This document shows positions 10,901-22,006 of a stretch of DNA of 64,000 nt, piece by piece. Within the stretch, counting starts at the first letter, position 1, and every line of letters begins with the position of its first letter. The notes beneath the pieces were generated by a model that made no database searches, was not told where the DNA came from, and was given only the letters and a program-made list of their open reading frames with translations. The translations under genes and the position numbers were made by a program. The DNA is from Coccinella septempunctata (taxonomy: Eukaryota; Arthropoda; Insecta; Coleoptera; Coccinellidae): NCBI RefSeq assembly GCF_907165205.1, contig NC_058198.1, positions 8,657,001 to 8,721,000 of the forward strand, written 5' to 3'.

Positions 10901-11930
10901 GCCACCCTCTTCCAGTTATGGAGCACCACCATCATCAAGTTATGGTGCTCCACCATCTTCAAGTTATGGTGTTCCACCATCTTCAAGTTATGGTGCTCCA
11001 CCATCTTCCAGCTACGGCGCACCTCCATCTACTGGATATGGGGCACCGCCATCTTCCAGCTATGGTGCTCCTCCATCTTCAAGTTATGGCGCTCCTCTAT
11101 CTTCTAGTTATGATGCACCACCGTCTCCAAGTTATGGGTCACCTCCATCTACTGGATATGGGGCTCCACCTTCTTCTAGCTACGGAGCCCCAACATCTTT
11201 CGAAACACCTTCCACACTCACTTTCGAGCAGATAATATCGCAGGAATACCATGCCCCACAATCGAATTCTTACAGTGCTCCTCCCGAACAAAATTATGGG
11301 GCCCCCCAGCAGGATTACGAAGTACCTCCACCACAACATCATAGTGCACAGTCTTCAGACCATACCGGAAGTTCACAATCATCTTACAACGATTATGAAG
11401 TTCCTGCTGGATTTGGAAGTCCACCCCTGCAATACGACAGTCCAGCAACCAGCTATGGAACCCCTGGTGCTGTGAACTCATACGGAATGCCTATCAATAA
11501 CGGAAACGAACAACATGCAGAACATCAGGATCTTATCGAAGGTTTGGGTATAACGCATCCACCATTTCCCGATTCGCTATTAGAGGGATCGGGAATTTCC
11601 TATCAAACAGCTAAACCTGATGTTAAACCTGTTTCGTATAATGAAATTTCTGGAACGAAACAAACTGAACACCAAGATCTTAATAACGCAACTCTAGAGA
11701 CCGCAATGAATCAAATCGTCAGTCAAACTTCGAACAAAAGTGAACATAACAGTTTGGCTAGCGAGGAAAGTATTACTGAACATTTCTCCCCAACGCCAAA
11801 AAATTTCATAGTGGAACCTTTCAGCAAGGAAAATGATGCCAAGTTCATTCTTTCAAATGACGGTTTCAGGAGTAGGAATGAACACATAGACTCTGAAAAC
11901 AAATGTTCATTCACCGCCTGTGGAAGGTGA
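7971..11930 (+). CDS. Secreted tyrosine/proline repeat protein (YGPPKP and YGAPPSS blocks), cuticle- or resilin-like
   Basis: Two coding exons, 7971-7991 and 10359-11930, split by a 2.4-kb phase-0 intron; 530 residues. Exon 1 encodes only MIFSKMS; exon 2 opens with IAVLLWIVHMAS, so the join creates a signal peptide cleaved around residues 18-24. Block 1 has about 15 hexapeptide copies of the (S/V)YGPPKP type. Block 2 has about 18 copies of SSSYGAPP with YGVPP, YGSPP and TGYGAPP variants. The last half is non-repetitive, Gln/Ser/Glu-rich, with two related HQDL motifs. Regularly spaced Tyr in YGAP/YGPP contexts is the design of insect resilins and several cuticular or chorion matrix proteins, where tyrosines can be cross-linked. 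No chitin-binding R&R domain was seen, so a structural role is inference. AATAAA at 12111-12116. Confidence 0.85.
7992..10358 (+). other. 2.4-kb intron of the repeat-protein gene
   Basis: Bounded by GTGAGT at 7992 and TTTCAG at 10353-10358. Nothing coding or clearly repetitive was recognised inside it. A long first intron directly after a seven-codon exon is typical of insect cuticle-protein genes. Confidence 0.75.
10504..10800 (+). repeat. Coding tandem repeat, 18-bp YGPPKP units
   Basis: Degenerate 18-bp units encode (S/V)YGPPKP with codon wobble mainly at third positions (ccaccaaaacc, ccgccgaaaccc, cctccgaagcc). One unit is altered to YGPPPKF, adding a codon. Confidence 0.9.
10801..11196 (+). 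repeat. Coding tandem repeat, 21-bp YGAPPSS units
   Basis: About eighteen 21-bp units encode SSSYGAPP-type heptads. A larger near-identical duplication is visible: the run from about 10808 is repeated from about 10913, which suggests recent unequal exchange. Confidence 0.9.
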
Positions 11931-12110
11931 TATTTTGTTGTATTTTTGATAATTTTATCACTGTTTTTTTCGTCAATTCATTGTTAATGAACCACATTCC
12001 CAATGCATACAGGAATAATTTATTCCCATAGTTAGTTATTTATGATGAACACTAATTTTTTCATGTTTTATGCCAATTTAACCAAAGAAAAAGTTATAGA
12101 ATAATTATTG

Positions 12111-12116
12111 AATAAA
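12111..12116 (+). terminator. Poly(A) signal AATAAA for the repeat-protein gene
   Basis: AATAAA 181 nt after the stop codon at 11928-11930. Confidence 0.6.
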
Positions 12117-12720
12117 ATATTTGTTTCAGTTTTTAATCATTTTTTATTCTTCATAATGCCGATGCATGCTGAAAATTTGGCTTGTGCCCTGACTCTCCAT
12201 GAAATATGAGAAGACTTATGAAGATTGAACAACCATATTCAATCCTGTTTAAAAAATTTTTACCACCTTCTTTGGAGTCTCCATCGAAATTTTACAAGGT
12301 GAACGAAAAAAAACTTTCTCTGCATAAGCAAAAGCATTCCCTAGCTAATAATAAATATTATTAGAAATGAAAAATATTACAAATTCATGGGCCACCATGT
12401 ATGTCAATGAACATATACAAATGTATGTTGTGTTGCAGTTTTTTTACTTTTTTTCAACGGTCTTTTGGTTCGATGAAGAACCTCGTGGTATATGATGTAA
12501 AGTGATGTTTTTTTTTGGAAAAAACTGATGTCCTATTCGAATTCAAAAAGATACATTTATCAAATTATATCTCGTAGACGAAGTAACAAGTAGATCTAGT
12601 ATCCGCGCCCTTGAACTATCAACATTTTGACAATACGTCAAATCCATAATAATCGTTTGGAAGTGACAGAAAGGTGCAGATTTGAGTGGTTCGACTTCAA
12701 AAAAATAAACTCAGGAAAAA
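12117..12720. other. Intergenic, contains the COX5A promoter
   Basis: No gene recognised. The COX5A 5' UTR must lie in the last 100-150 bases. Confidence 0.5.
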
Positions 12721-13341
12721 ATGTTACGTTCATCAGCATCTCGACTCTCCTGCATCTTTAAAAGGGCAGTAAATCCCGTAGTATGTAATTCTCAGAGAAA
12801 TATGTCATCAAAACAAGATGAAATTTATTCAGACGAGTTCGATTCCAGGTAGGTTAAATTACGTAATTTATAAAAGTATTTCTAAGACTTGAACGAATCT
12901 TTATCATTTATGACGTTCTGATGTTGTTAAATGAAAGACCTACAATTCTTTTAATTACATCTTTGCGAAATGTTCTTGCACATCGATGAATTGTTCATAT
13001 ATTGTAATTGTTTTAGATACGAAAAATACTTCAATAACAAGGATATTGATGGTTGGCAAATAAGGCAAGGAATCAATGATCTGGTTGGTCATGATTTGGT
13101 TCCAGAACCAAAGATAATAATCGCTGCTTTGCATGCTTGTCGTAGAGTAAACGACTTCGCCTTAACTGTGAGAATACTGGAATCTATTAAGGACAAGTGT
13201 GGAGGCAGAGTAAACGAAATATATCCATACATTCTTCAAGAAATAAGACCAACCTTAGATGAACTAGGAATTAACACCCCAGAAGAGTTGGGCTATGATA
13301 AGCCTGAATTAGCTTTAGAGTCTCCTGATGATATGCATTGA
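12721..13341 (+). CDS. COX5A: Cytochrome c oxidase subunit 5A, mitochondrial
   Basis: Nuclear-encoded subunit of respiratory complex IV on the matrix side of the inner membrane. Exons 12721-12848 and 13017-13341; 150 residues, close to the human 150. Residues 1-35 are rich in Arg/Ser with almost no acids, a mitochondrial presequence. The mature part contains the COX5A signature in order: YFNNKDIDGWQIRQGINDLV, VPEPKIIIAALHACRRVNDF, TVRILESIKDK, EIYPYILQEIRPTLDELGI and TPEELGYD. All of these closely parallel vertebrate COX5A. The junction is AG|GTAGGT to TTTTAG|A, re-forming an Arg codon. AATAAA lies at 13440-13445. It converges on the 3' end of ewg. Confidence 0.98.
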
Positions 13342-13439
13342 ATAAGTATGTTACATAAATTGTAATAGAAAATTCTACATAGTAAAAAACCGTTGAATAA
13401 GTTATGTTTTGTATTTTAAAATGTCCTAGTTTCGAACTT

Positions 13440-13445
13440 AATAAA
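13440..13445 (+). terminator. Poly(A) signal AATAAA for COX5A
   Basis: AATAAATAAAT about 100 nt after the COX5A stop codon. Confidence 0.7.
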
Positions 13446-13819
13446 TAAATGAGTAAACTTTTCTTACACAATCAATTGTGGAGCCGACTTTCCCAAATTC
13501 TTGCAGTGATATTAGGTAGTAAGTGTAAGCCCAAGGAAAAATCAATCTCAAAGTAGTATTCCCAATTACACTTGCAAGTATTGCTCATTTCTTCCTGGCC
13601 TCTACAGTGACTAACATTTGTTAGTCTCTGTAGTATTCTCTAGGGTAACATCTAAACCCGAAATAGAAACTAAGTCTTCACTGTGGCTAGTATTCTGATG
13701 AAGAATAGAGAGAATCTCACTAATTATTGAATAGAAGTGAAGGGTATTTAAAAAATATGTAAATTTCAATATTGTCAGCTGCAAACTCAATTAAAAAATT
13801 AGGAAAATATAATATTTGG

Positions 13820-16114
13820 TTTATTAATACATCATATTTTCGAAAATGAGAATACAATATGTGTACGTAATATTAAGTAGACAGGAAAATGTGAAAGTAA
13901 CTGAATGGCACGTCAACAGGGAAACCACGTAACATATATTTTTATCAGAATCCACCGTTTCTGTTTTAAACACACTAATTTTTTTCGTGCACATACTTTC
14001 AACATACCTAGGACATTAAACTTAAATAACAATTGGTATAATTCTAAAAAAGCTACTTTACAATGTACCAAATATTTATTATCTAAGGAAAACTTATTTA
14101 CATCGACGACTATATACTAATCATTTAAAGGGTGACATGTGCACACACAAATATTGAAATCTAGTACAAAAACTGCATAATCAAGCAAAAAAATTACATA
14201 ATATAATAGTAAAACAACAAATTTCTTAAATTGAATACTATCATCTTCAAATCAAGTATTGAAATATAAAATAATACATATTTGTACAATTCGTTCTCTA
14301 GTCATTTTACCGAGACTCCAACAGAAATTAAAACTTTAACCCAAAAATTAACCTGCTCGTCATCTTAATAATTTTATTTTAAAATAATGAATATCCCTCA
14401 ATAAAAAACGAAAACTTTAATTATGATTATGTACAGTTTTTGTCACTGTATCATAACATCAGAAATTGAAATATCAACATTATTCCGACATTTGACTAGC
14501 ATATTAACAGTAAATTATCCTTGAAACTAGTGGTGTTATACCATTAATAACAAAATTACTATCAATAATGAAAGATAAAACTTGTGTATAAAATATATAT
14601 ATTTATGTATGAGGTTGCAAAATCAATATAAAATAATAGATAATCGCAGAATAAAATAGGTTTTTCCATGAAATTGGAATCTTTCACCTACAAGATTTTT
14701 ATTCGATTGGTATGAATGAGCTTAGTTGTTTTTCAAACTCCAAAAGTTGGAAATTTTTGTAATTAAATTTGCGCCGATAACAATGAAAATCAGAAATAAC
14801 AAAGGTTTTAAATAATGACAACGAAAATTCCCAACTTTTTTATATCACAAATATTTGAACCCTTAGTATATTGCCCCTAAAAAAATCCTGCTGAACATGG
14901 AAATTCAAGAAGTATTTTATAAATTCATAATTTAATATGTTGTGTCATCAAAATTATCATTTTATTAGATTAGATGAGAGATTTTTAAGCCCTCAGAGAG
15001 AATTTCAGGAGCTACTTAAAAAAAAAATGATAAGTCTTATAGACAGTGATGAATAACAAATTAATGAAGATAACAGTACATAAATTGATTCAAGTACTGT
15101 TAAGTACTAAAGTTTTTGTGTCCTACACTTGAAACTATAGTTTTGTCAATGATTAAGCTGAACAGTGTTTTCATAAAAGCTGGACTGTTAGGAAATTTTG
15201 AAATACTGACAAACTAATATGGTTCAGTTCTTTTTTCTTCTTCAATATTATTTATTTTTTTTTACAGAATAAACAATTTGTAATTTATAAAATTACTATG
15301 AAATTATCTACAATTATTTTGGCTTCTAGTAGGCCAAGGATTTTATGCAAAAATGAAATTATAAAATAAATAAAGGAAGATAACGATTATGTTTTAACTA
15401 AATTCAAATAATTTGCATCCAATCATTTACTTATGTTAACCCATGGTAAGCAAATACTGACAATTCATGACCACTCAACATTTTCAAGAAAGCAGCAATT
15501 TTTTTTCAAATATGTACAGATACATATATTTGGAACTGAAAAATGATTTAATCTTGGAATTGGAATCTCAATCGAAGATAACTTATTTTAGAGTCTTAAG
15601 AGGAAGGGACTATCTGAGTTTCAGTCAGGATTTCAAGTCCAGAATCGACCAAATAAAAATGTGGGGGTTAAAATTTCAACCCCTTCACAAGTTAAATATA
15701 AATATGATCATCTGAATCATCAAAATTATAAGTATCCCTATTCTTAAACTTCCAAGTACCAACATTCAATACCCATCCGTTTAAAATACATTAACCAGAT
15801 GGTAAAACGGTATAAGCAAAAGTTTCAAGTCAATAATTCATCATTCTTCAAATTTCTGAATCGAATCTAGAGACAGTTGATGATGAAAACGACACATAAA
15901 TTAAAGGGATTCTCTGATAAATAACGAAATTTCTTACAGATTCACTTCAGGAAAGAGAAGTACGACAATTAATTGATATCAGAGTAGTGTTATTCATTGT
16001 ACAAAAGTTCCAATTATTTTTTTATCAATAAAAACATTTAAGCATAAATTAATCGATGCAATTTTTTTGATGTTAGAAAAATTAGATTTGAAGCATTCTT
16101 TCAATTAACAAGTC
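13820..16114 (-). other. Probable long 3' UTR of ewg
   Basis: Downstream of the ewg stop codon (16115-16117, minus) there are 2.3 kb of AT-rich sequence with no gene before COX5A. Several minus-strand AATAAA signals occur (14075-14080, 15251-15256 and the most distal at 13820-13825). Alternative polyadenylation is therefore possible. The extent is inference. Confidence 0.5.
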
Positions 16115-19100
16115 TTATTGATCATTAATGATAGTTTCCTCGGTTTTAACATCTGTGATACCTTGCATCGCTTTTGTTAAAACAGTCGCATCTTTTAATG
16201 ATAATACCTGTAAAACTTGAGGTTGGTCACTACTTGAACTCTGAATCATCATTGAGTGTGTAGTTAAACTATTTGGGGTAACTGCTAATGTTTCCATACT
16301 GTCTCCGTTATTTGGCTCAACCTGCAACGATTAATAATTGAAATAGCAAATGGGGGTAATCTGGATTACTTTCAGTGCGATAATTTTTCACTATCTTTAT
16401 AGTGTTCTGATTCACTGATTAAACAACAAAACCAATCTACTTAGCCTGAATAATACTGATCATTTACTATACACTAAATCGACATATAATTAACCATCCA
16501 CCTATAAACTAAAAACAATATTCTCTCTATAATAAATTGCTCTAAAAATATAACAAAAAAAAGAAGGACACCAAATCATGCAACAATTAGTCAGAAAGTT
16601 AGTAAGCACTTCATATTTACTTTTTGGACTTGAAAATTTACACAAAACAACAGGAAAAATATATGTACAACGCAACAAAATAAATAATATAAAAAAGGAA
16701 ATCATGATAACAAAACAATAATTTAAATACTCGGTAAAGTACACTGTAAACAGTACAAGGAAAAAAATTATAAAATAAATAATAAAATTGACAGAGTAAT
16801 CTGTTGTGGAATGTTCAGAGAGAAATGATATGATATTCATCATCATTATAAATGATGTTTTCTATTATTTCATGTTGACTGCTATAATAAATCTTTTTAG
16901 GTTCACGGAAGATCGAAATATTACAAATAACTTCGCTAGTTATTGAATCGGCCTCAAATATTTCTTCTAATATTTGATCCTGAAAATCAAAATAAGAAAG
17001 AATTAATCCTCAAGAAATAAAACCTGTTTTGACACTGATCTGTCAAAATAAAAATAAAAATCGTTTCATGCTATAAATAGAATAGAAATATAATTCCGAA
17101 GTCCCGGCAAGTAACATGCTTAGCTTCTCATGAAATGTACGAACTGGCCAACATAACTAGGTCTTGTAGAATCGTACGAAAATCATCATTGATACACAGA
17201 TAGAGATGCAGTTAAGAATTAGTTTGTTGAGTATTGTTCACTCCATGCAAATAACCTATCCCGGACTTCACATAGTACTTACTTTTGGAACTTGAACAAC
17301 TGGCGTCACACAAACAGTGCCATCACTGTTCGTGTGAAGATGCTGTATATTGGCTACCATTGTCTGGTACATAGAAGCTGTAACAGGAACGGTGATCACT
17401 CCGCTCACTGAAACGGGGTATTCTGTAGAGAACGTACCAGGTTATTAATGAAAATGCGAATCGTAAGGAATATGTATGAAAAATAGTCAAGATTATTATT
17501 TCATTCTGAAAAAGAATTCTTCAAAATAATAACTTAAATCAAACACTTCACTTAGCATGGAATTCTGATGTAGAATGAAAATTTGTCAACCAGATACTGT
17601 AATTCGGAATAGTGATTCCATACTGAGTGATACATACATTGCTCGACAATTGATCACTGAATTGATCAATTCATTTCAGAAATATTCGCTTCGAGATGTT
17701 TATTTTGATCACACACCAGAGTTGTTCAATTGATATACTTTTTTTCAGAAAAGAATGAAGTTTTGTAGAAAAAAATTGATTGAGAAAATGAAAAACTCTA
17801 GGTTAGAATAACAGAATACTAGGTTGGTCCCCCACAAGTATTCTACTTTTTAAAAGATGCTTTTTTGACGAGACAATTCATGAAATTTTGGGAAAAATTG
17901 GTCCAAATTACCAGCGAAGCGTTTGAAAGCTGCCCCAGATTGTTAATGGTTATTCTAGGGAGGACAGTTGTCTAGAATTCTCTGACCAGATATGCTTGAT
18001 TTTTTCATCAGAAGCTGCAGCAAGCAGAACAAGAGTGTGTCCATCGAAGTTGACCAAACAAAATCTAGACTTAGTAAATACACAGACTCCAATTTTCAAC
18101 TATCCAACTGCGGTGATCCTCGACCCACTGCAGTCGGTGTTTTCTGTGCTCCCTATTCACACTGGGATGCTGTGCCCGTCCACGTGCTCTTAAACCACAA
18201 AAGTACAGTTGACGTTTTAGTCTGATTAGAAATTATAACTCCTGTTGCAACCCTCAGTGATTTATTGAACCGGGAGGCTGGATATGTGGGATTTCTGCCA
18301 GCATTAATGATCAAAAGGCGATCTTGAGTAACTGCCGACCTCCCCCATGAACTAAGCTACTGGGTTGTTTCAGATGAACCTATTCTAACCTGACTTAGAA
18401 CACTTTGAGAAACATTCAACTGCCAGGATACTTCCTGCTTGGAAAACCCTTCCTGTATGATTTGGTCAAGTTACACAGGACCGATATATCAATATTGCTT
18501 CCATTTCGCCAATTGTTGTCAATTCAAATCGAACTTATGCGTTAAAACGAGAAAAAATAGGTTTAGCAACAAATACCACATGGTTTTTTATGCCACCCCC
18601 TGCAGCCTACTAGAATTAACCGATTTTAGAGGGCCAAAGCTTGATAAAGTAAAAAAAGAAAATGATACAACAACTTGAAATATCCCAGCTTCTCCTGAAA
18701 GAACAAATGTATAACGGATGTTCCAGATAACTCAACAAAGAGTGAAATTAATATATGCGATCCCTATCAATCGTTGAGCAATGTATTTGATATACAGGGT
18801 GCTCGGTGAGTGACTGTACAAAATTAAACAGTCACTCACCAAACACCCCAAATAAAAGAAATGATGACTTTACCATGTCCATCTTCAGCTGTCAATATGA
18901 TCTGTCCCTCGGAATTGAGCGTGGCTTCGGTAACCGAATTCAAATCCACGACCTCTCCAGCTTGGCCACCTTCGGTTATAGTTTGGATAGTGTGAACTGG
19001 CGTTCCCTCTCCCTGACTCGACTGGAGCTGTAGAAAATGGGAGCAATGTTAAAAAAATGATACACAACCTTCGGTGAGAAGCACTTACTGTCGCCATGCC

Positions 19101-22006
19101 CTGCACATGGGCAGTTGTACCATCCGGCAATGTGATAATGGGATTGTTCGGATCGACCTGAACGATGCTAACCGTACCATCAGCATTGGTGATTGTGTGC
19201 AGCACAGTCGGCGTATACTGCGTGGCGATCTATAAAAGAGAAAAAGGTTCATAAAACGGCACGAGAATATTCAATTTCAATTTTCTCTGAAAATTCAGAA
19301 TTCAGTTTTTACATGCAATTATCTTGATCTTTAAAAAAAAAAAAAAATTCCAGAGAAAATTGAAGTGCATAACTGAAGGATGTAATGAATGTGAATTTAT
19401 GAAAAGAAACAAAACCAAGCTAAGGTGGCATAGGAGCCTAACTAAAAAAAAACATGGACTACTTCCAAAATTTACTTCACCTCAAGACAAAGTATTTTAA
19501 AGTGTGTTGGCTTACGTTGTAGTGTACTTCGTCCGAGTTGCTTTCAGCAAGATACTGGGCCCCCTAAGAAAGACTTTTCATGTTTATTTGGACAATTTCA
19601 ACTTTAAATAAGGTACATAAGACTTCAAATCAGGCTTTCAGCAAATGAGTTGAGAATGACAGGCAGATCAACTCAAAAAAAAATAAAATAAAACATTTCG
19701 GTCAAACCATAATCCATGGAAAACTTATTGTACAGAAATAAATGCTTAATTTGACTGAATAACTGATTTCTCGCCGAAAAGGCATTATCTGAGCAGCATG
19801 CATTTGACCAATACTAATCGTATTCAAACCATGGTATGGGACGTTCTTTGGTACTAGAAAATTGGACTTGCGTCAACTGAATTGTATCACATGCTAGAAT
19901 AAACATTCATCATTTATTCATTCTACTCATTGAGTGAATAGAATTTCCAATGACTCGTTTACTCCTAGCACTATGAAAATTCCAGTTGTCGCAACCAGTT
20001 TTCTTTAATTTATTTAAATGTGTTGATCTTCAATGGAAATACTGATGGATGGTTGTGTGACTAATAATTGTTAATAGTCTGAGTAATGCGATGAGAGCAG
20101 AATTTCAAATTGAAGACATAAATTGAACATGTTAGGTTAAATTGAATTCCTTCTTCATGCTGGACTGATTTGAAAGTAATAAATCTACATAAATTGTTGA
20201 ATAATAGAAAACATTCAACATTTAACGGGTTGTAGTTTAAAATGCATCCAATTGAGTGCCCAAAACAAATACCAATGCTTCTGGGTAAGTGTGTTGATTC
20301 ATTTACGAGCTCAACAAGATAGTTTTCCAAGGAATCATCCATTCATGAAATAAAAAACAATATCTTTTCTAATACGAAAAATATCGACATTACATGCACG
20401 ACACTATTTAAGCAACACACTCAAGATACTTCGTCTACAAGTAAAAAAAAAATCTAGGAGTTATATTAATGTGTCATCACAGCAATGAGATCTAAATCAT
20501 GGGTTACCTATCTTGTTTTTTCATTATGATGACCCTATTATTTCTCATCAAGATCAAAATGTATTTTTTAGAATCAAGCTTCTTGATGCTTCTCGACACA
20601 AAAATGTAAGTCCAACTTTAAAAAAAGAAAACATCGAATCTTATAAGTAAAGCAATGGTGATAAAAAAAGATGAAATGACGGTAATCTTCAATATCAACA
20701 CAGACAACATCCATAGTATTGGTAAATGATCTACACACATCAACGTCTGAGCTATAGCCAGCGGGGTCTAAGCAGACCTGCGCAGATGAGCCTGATAAGC
20801 CATCCGGCGAGGTTGTTATAATTTGAGGCGAGCCGTTAGCTTGGATCTGTATCTTATGAGTTGGGACCATGCCCGATGAATGCATTTTAAGTACACCCAC
20901 TGAACTACTGACATTGGTATGTAATTGTATGTTGTTCTTGTCGTCCTCTTCGGTGAATGTTGGTAATAAGTCTTCTCTTCCATGGAATTTGTAACAGTTG
21001 ATTACAATTTGCCTCAATGCATGTGTCCACGATATCTGAAAAATATTTCCAGATATAGGCTTATAATATTGAGAATACTACAGGAAGACAATTATCAACT
21101 AACCTTTTGTTTCTCATTTTCACTCCTAGCATCCATCCGTACATTCGCCCATGGCAATTCTTTTGGCCACCAAGGAGGTCTTGTACTTTCCCTGCCCCAA
21201 CCAGGCTTCCCTCTCCCAGTTGAATACTTCAACATTAAAGGTATAAAAGCTCTAAGTTGTGCTTGTGTCATTTTTTCAACAGGTGTAGGTATACCATCTA
21301 TTATTAGAGGTGGTAGTTCAAATAATGTGGGATCATCTTGAATTGGAGGAGGTGCCTGGTGAGCTAGAGCATTCTCTAATTCATCCATAACCATCCCTCT
21401 TAAATTTTTTATAACATCTTCTAGAGGCTTCGCCCCAAACACTTTGTAACTTGTTACAGGTTTACCAGGAGTCGCCACTAAAACTACAGCCTGTTGGCCA
21501 ACCCTTGTCGTGAATTCATCGATAGTTTGCTAAAAGAGATTTATCAATTAATTTGATTTAGATTAGATAATTTAGAAACTCACTCGTAATTTTTTTAGTA
21601 ACCTATTTTGCTGTCGTTTTCTGATAGAGGGATTCGTTTCAAAAGAGTAAGATCTTTTTCGTTTTTTAGCAGAGACTATGGCCGCTGCTGCAGCAACACC
21701 CACTGGACCTAAAAGTTTAATTAAATAGTAATTGGTTAAGAATTTGCAGCTTTATCTACGTGACGAAAACTTACCAGCTGCAGCAAGCTGTGCAGTTACC
21801 TCATCTCCCATTGCAGCTGCCAGTAAATCATGACTTTCCTCATAACCTGAGCCAGGAGAAGATGGCATATTGTCATCATCATCGTCAGATGCAACCGACA
21901 TTTCACCTGGTGAACTTACAACCATAGTTATCTGTTCTGAATTACTTTGATTTCCGTTAGAGTTCATCATTAATATAAATCAACCATAACATTGATTTGG
22001 CACCAC
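16115..22006 (-). CDS. ewg: erect wing / NRF1-type transcription factor
   Basis: EWG/NRF1 is a nuclear DNA-binding activator of mitochondrial and neuronal genes; in flies it is needed for flight muscle and synapses. Coding exons on the minus strand: 21970-21775, 21708-21584, 21529-21104, 21035-20778, 19563-19516, 19229-19089, 19027-18874, 17422-17283, 16321-16115; 1695 nt, 564 residues, every phase closes. The exon with the start codon begins at 22006 after a CAG acceptor, so a non-coding 5' exon lies further upstream. The NRF1 DNA-binding/dimer region is unmistakable: SFETNPSIRKRQQNRLLKKL, TRVGQQAVVLV, EKMTQAQLRAFIPLMLKYST, GRGKPGWGRE and WTHALRQIVINCYKFHGRED. Later exons carry SIVQVDPNNPIITLPDGTTA and VPVTASMYQTMVANIQ, typical of the activation region. 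The 20778 donor (GTCTGC) is weak; see findings. Confidence 0.95.
16815..16979 (-). CDS. Candidate alternative last exon of ewg
   Basis: Inside the last ewg intron (16322-17282, minus) a TTTTCAG acceptor at 16980 is followed by 54 open codons and TGA at 16815-16817. Exon 17422-17283 ends in phase 0 and this exon is open in phase 0, so it could replace the 16321-16115 exon. The peptide starts DQILEEIFEADSITSEVI and is rich in acidic and Ile residues. AU-rich tracts lie just downstream (about 16660-16790), but no AATAAA was found there. No homologue is known to me; it could be a chance open frame. Confidence 0.35.
   Translation of the reverse strand, partial: DQILEEIFEADSITSEVICNISIFREPKKIYYSSQHEIIENIIYNDDEYHIISL
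17990..18540 (-). mobile_element. Degraded Tc1/mariner transposase in a ewg intron
   Basis: Minus-strand reading across several frames gives pieces with transposase order: an HTH-like LNVSQSVVS near 18410, then DRLLIINA/RNPT, LRVATGVIISNQT near 18230-18270, a basic QH-RHRLQWVEDH patch near 18120-18160, and NWS...FCLVNFDG near 18040-18090. These correspond to the second helix-turn-helix, linker and DDE-region blocks of Tc1-like transposases. There are many stops and frameshifts. Terminal repeats were not located. Confidence 0.7.
18797..18848. repeat. Short perfect hairpin with ACAGGGTG-type flank
   Basis: GGTGAGTGACTGT (18805-18817) and its exact reverse complement (18828-18840) form a 13-bp stem with a 10-nt loop, flanked by GGGTG and CACCC. 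It lies just inside the intron after ewg exon 19027-18874 (about 33 nt past that donor). It looks like the collapsed ends of a miniature element. Confidence 0.75.

Noticed and set aside
16502..16846. 114-codon hydrophobic minus-strand frame in the last ewg intron
   Set aside because: Low-complexity Phe/Ile/Tyr from AT-rich DNA, wrong phase for the upstream ewg exon.
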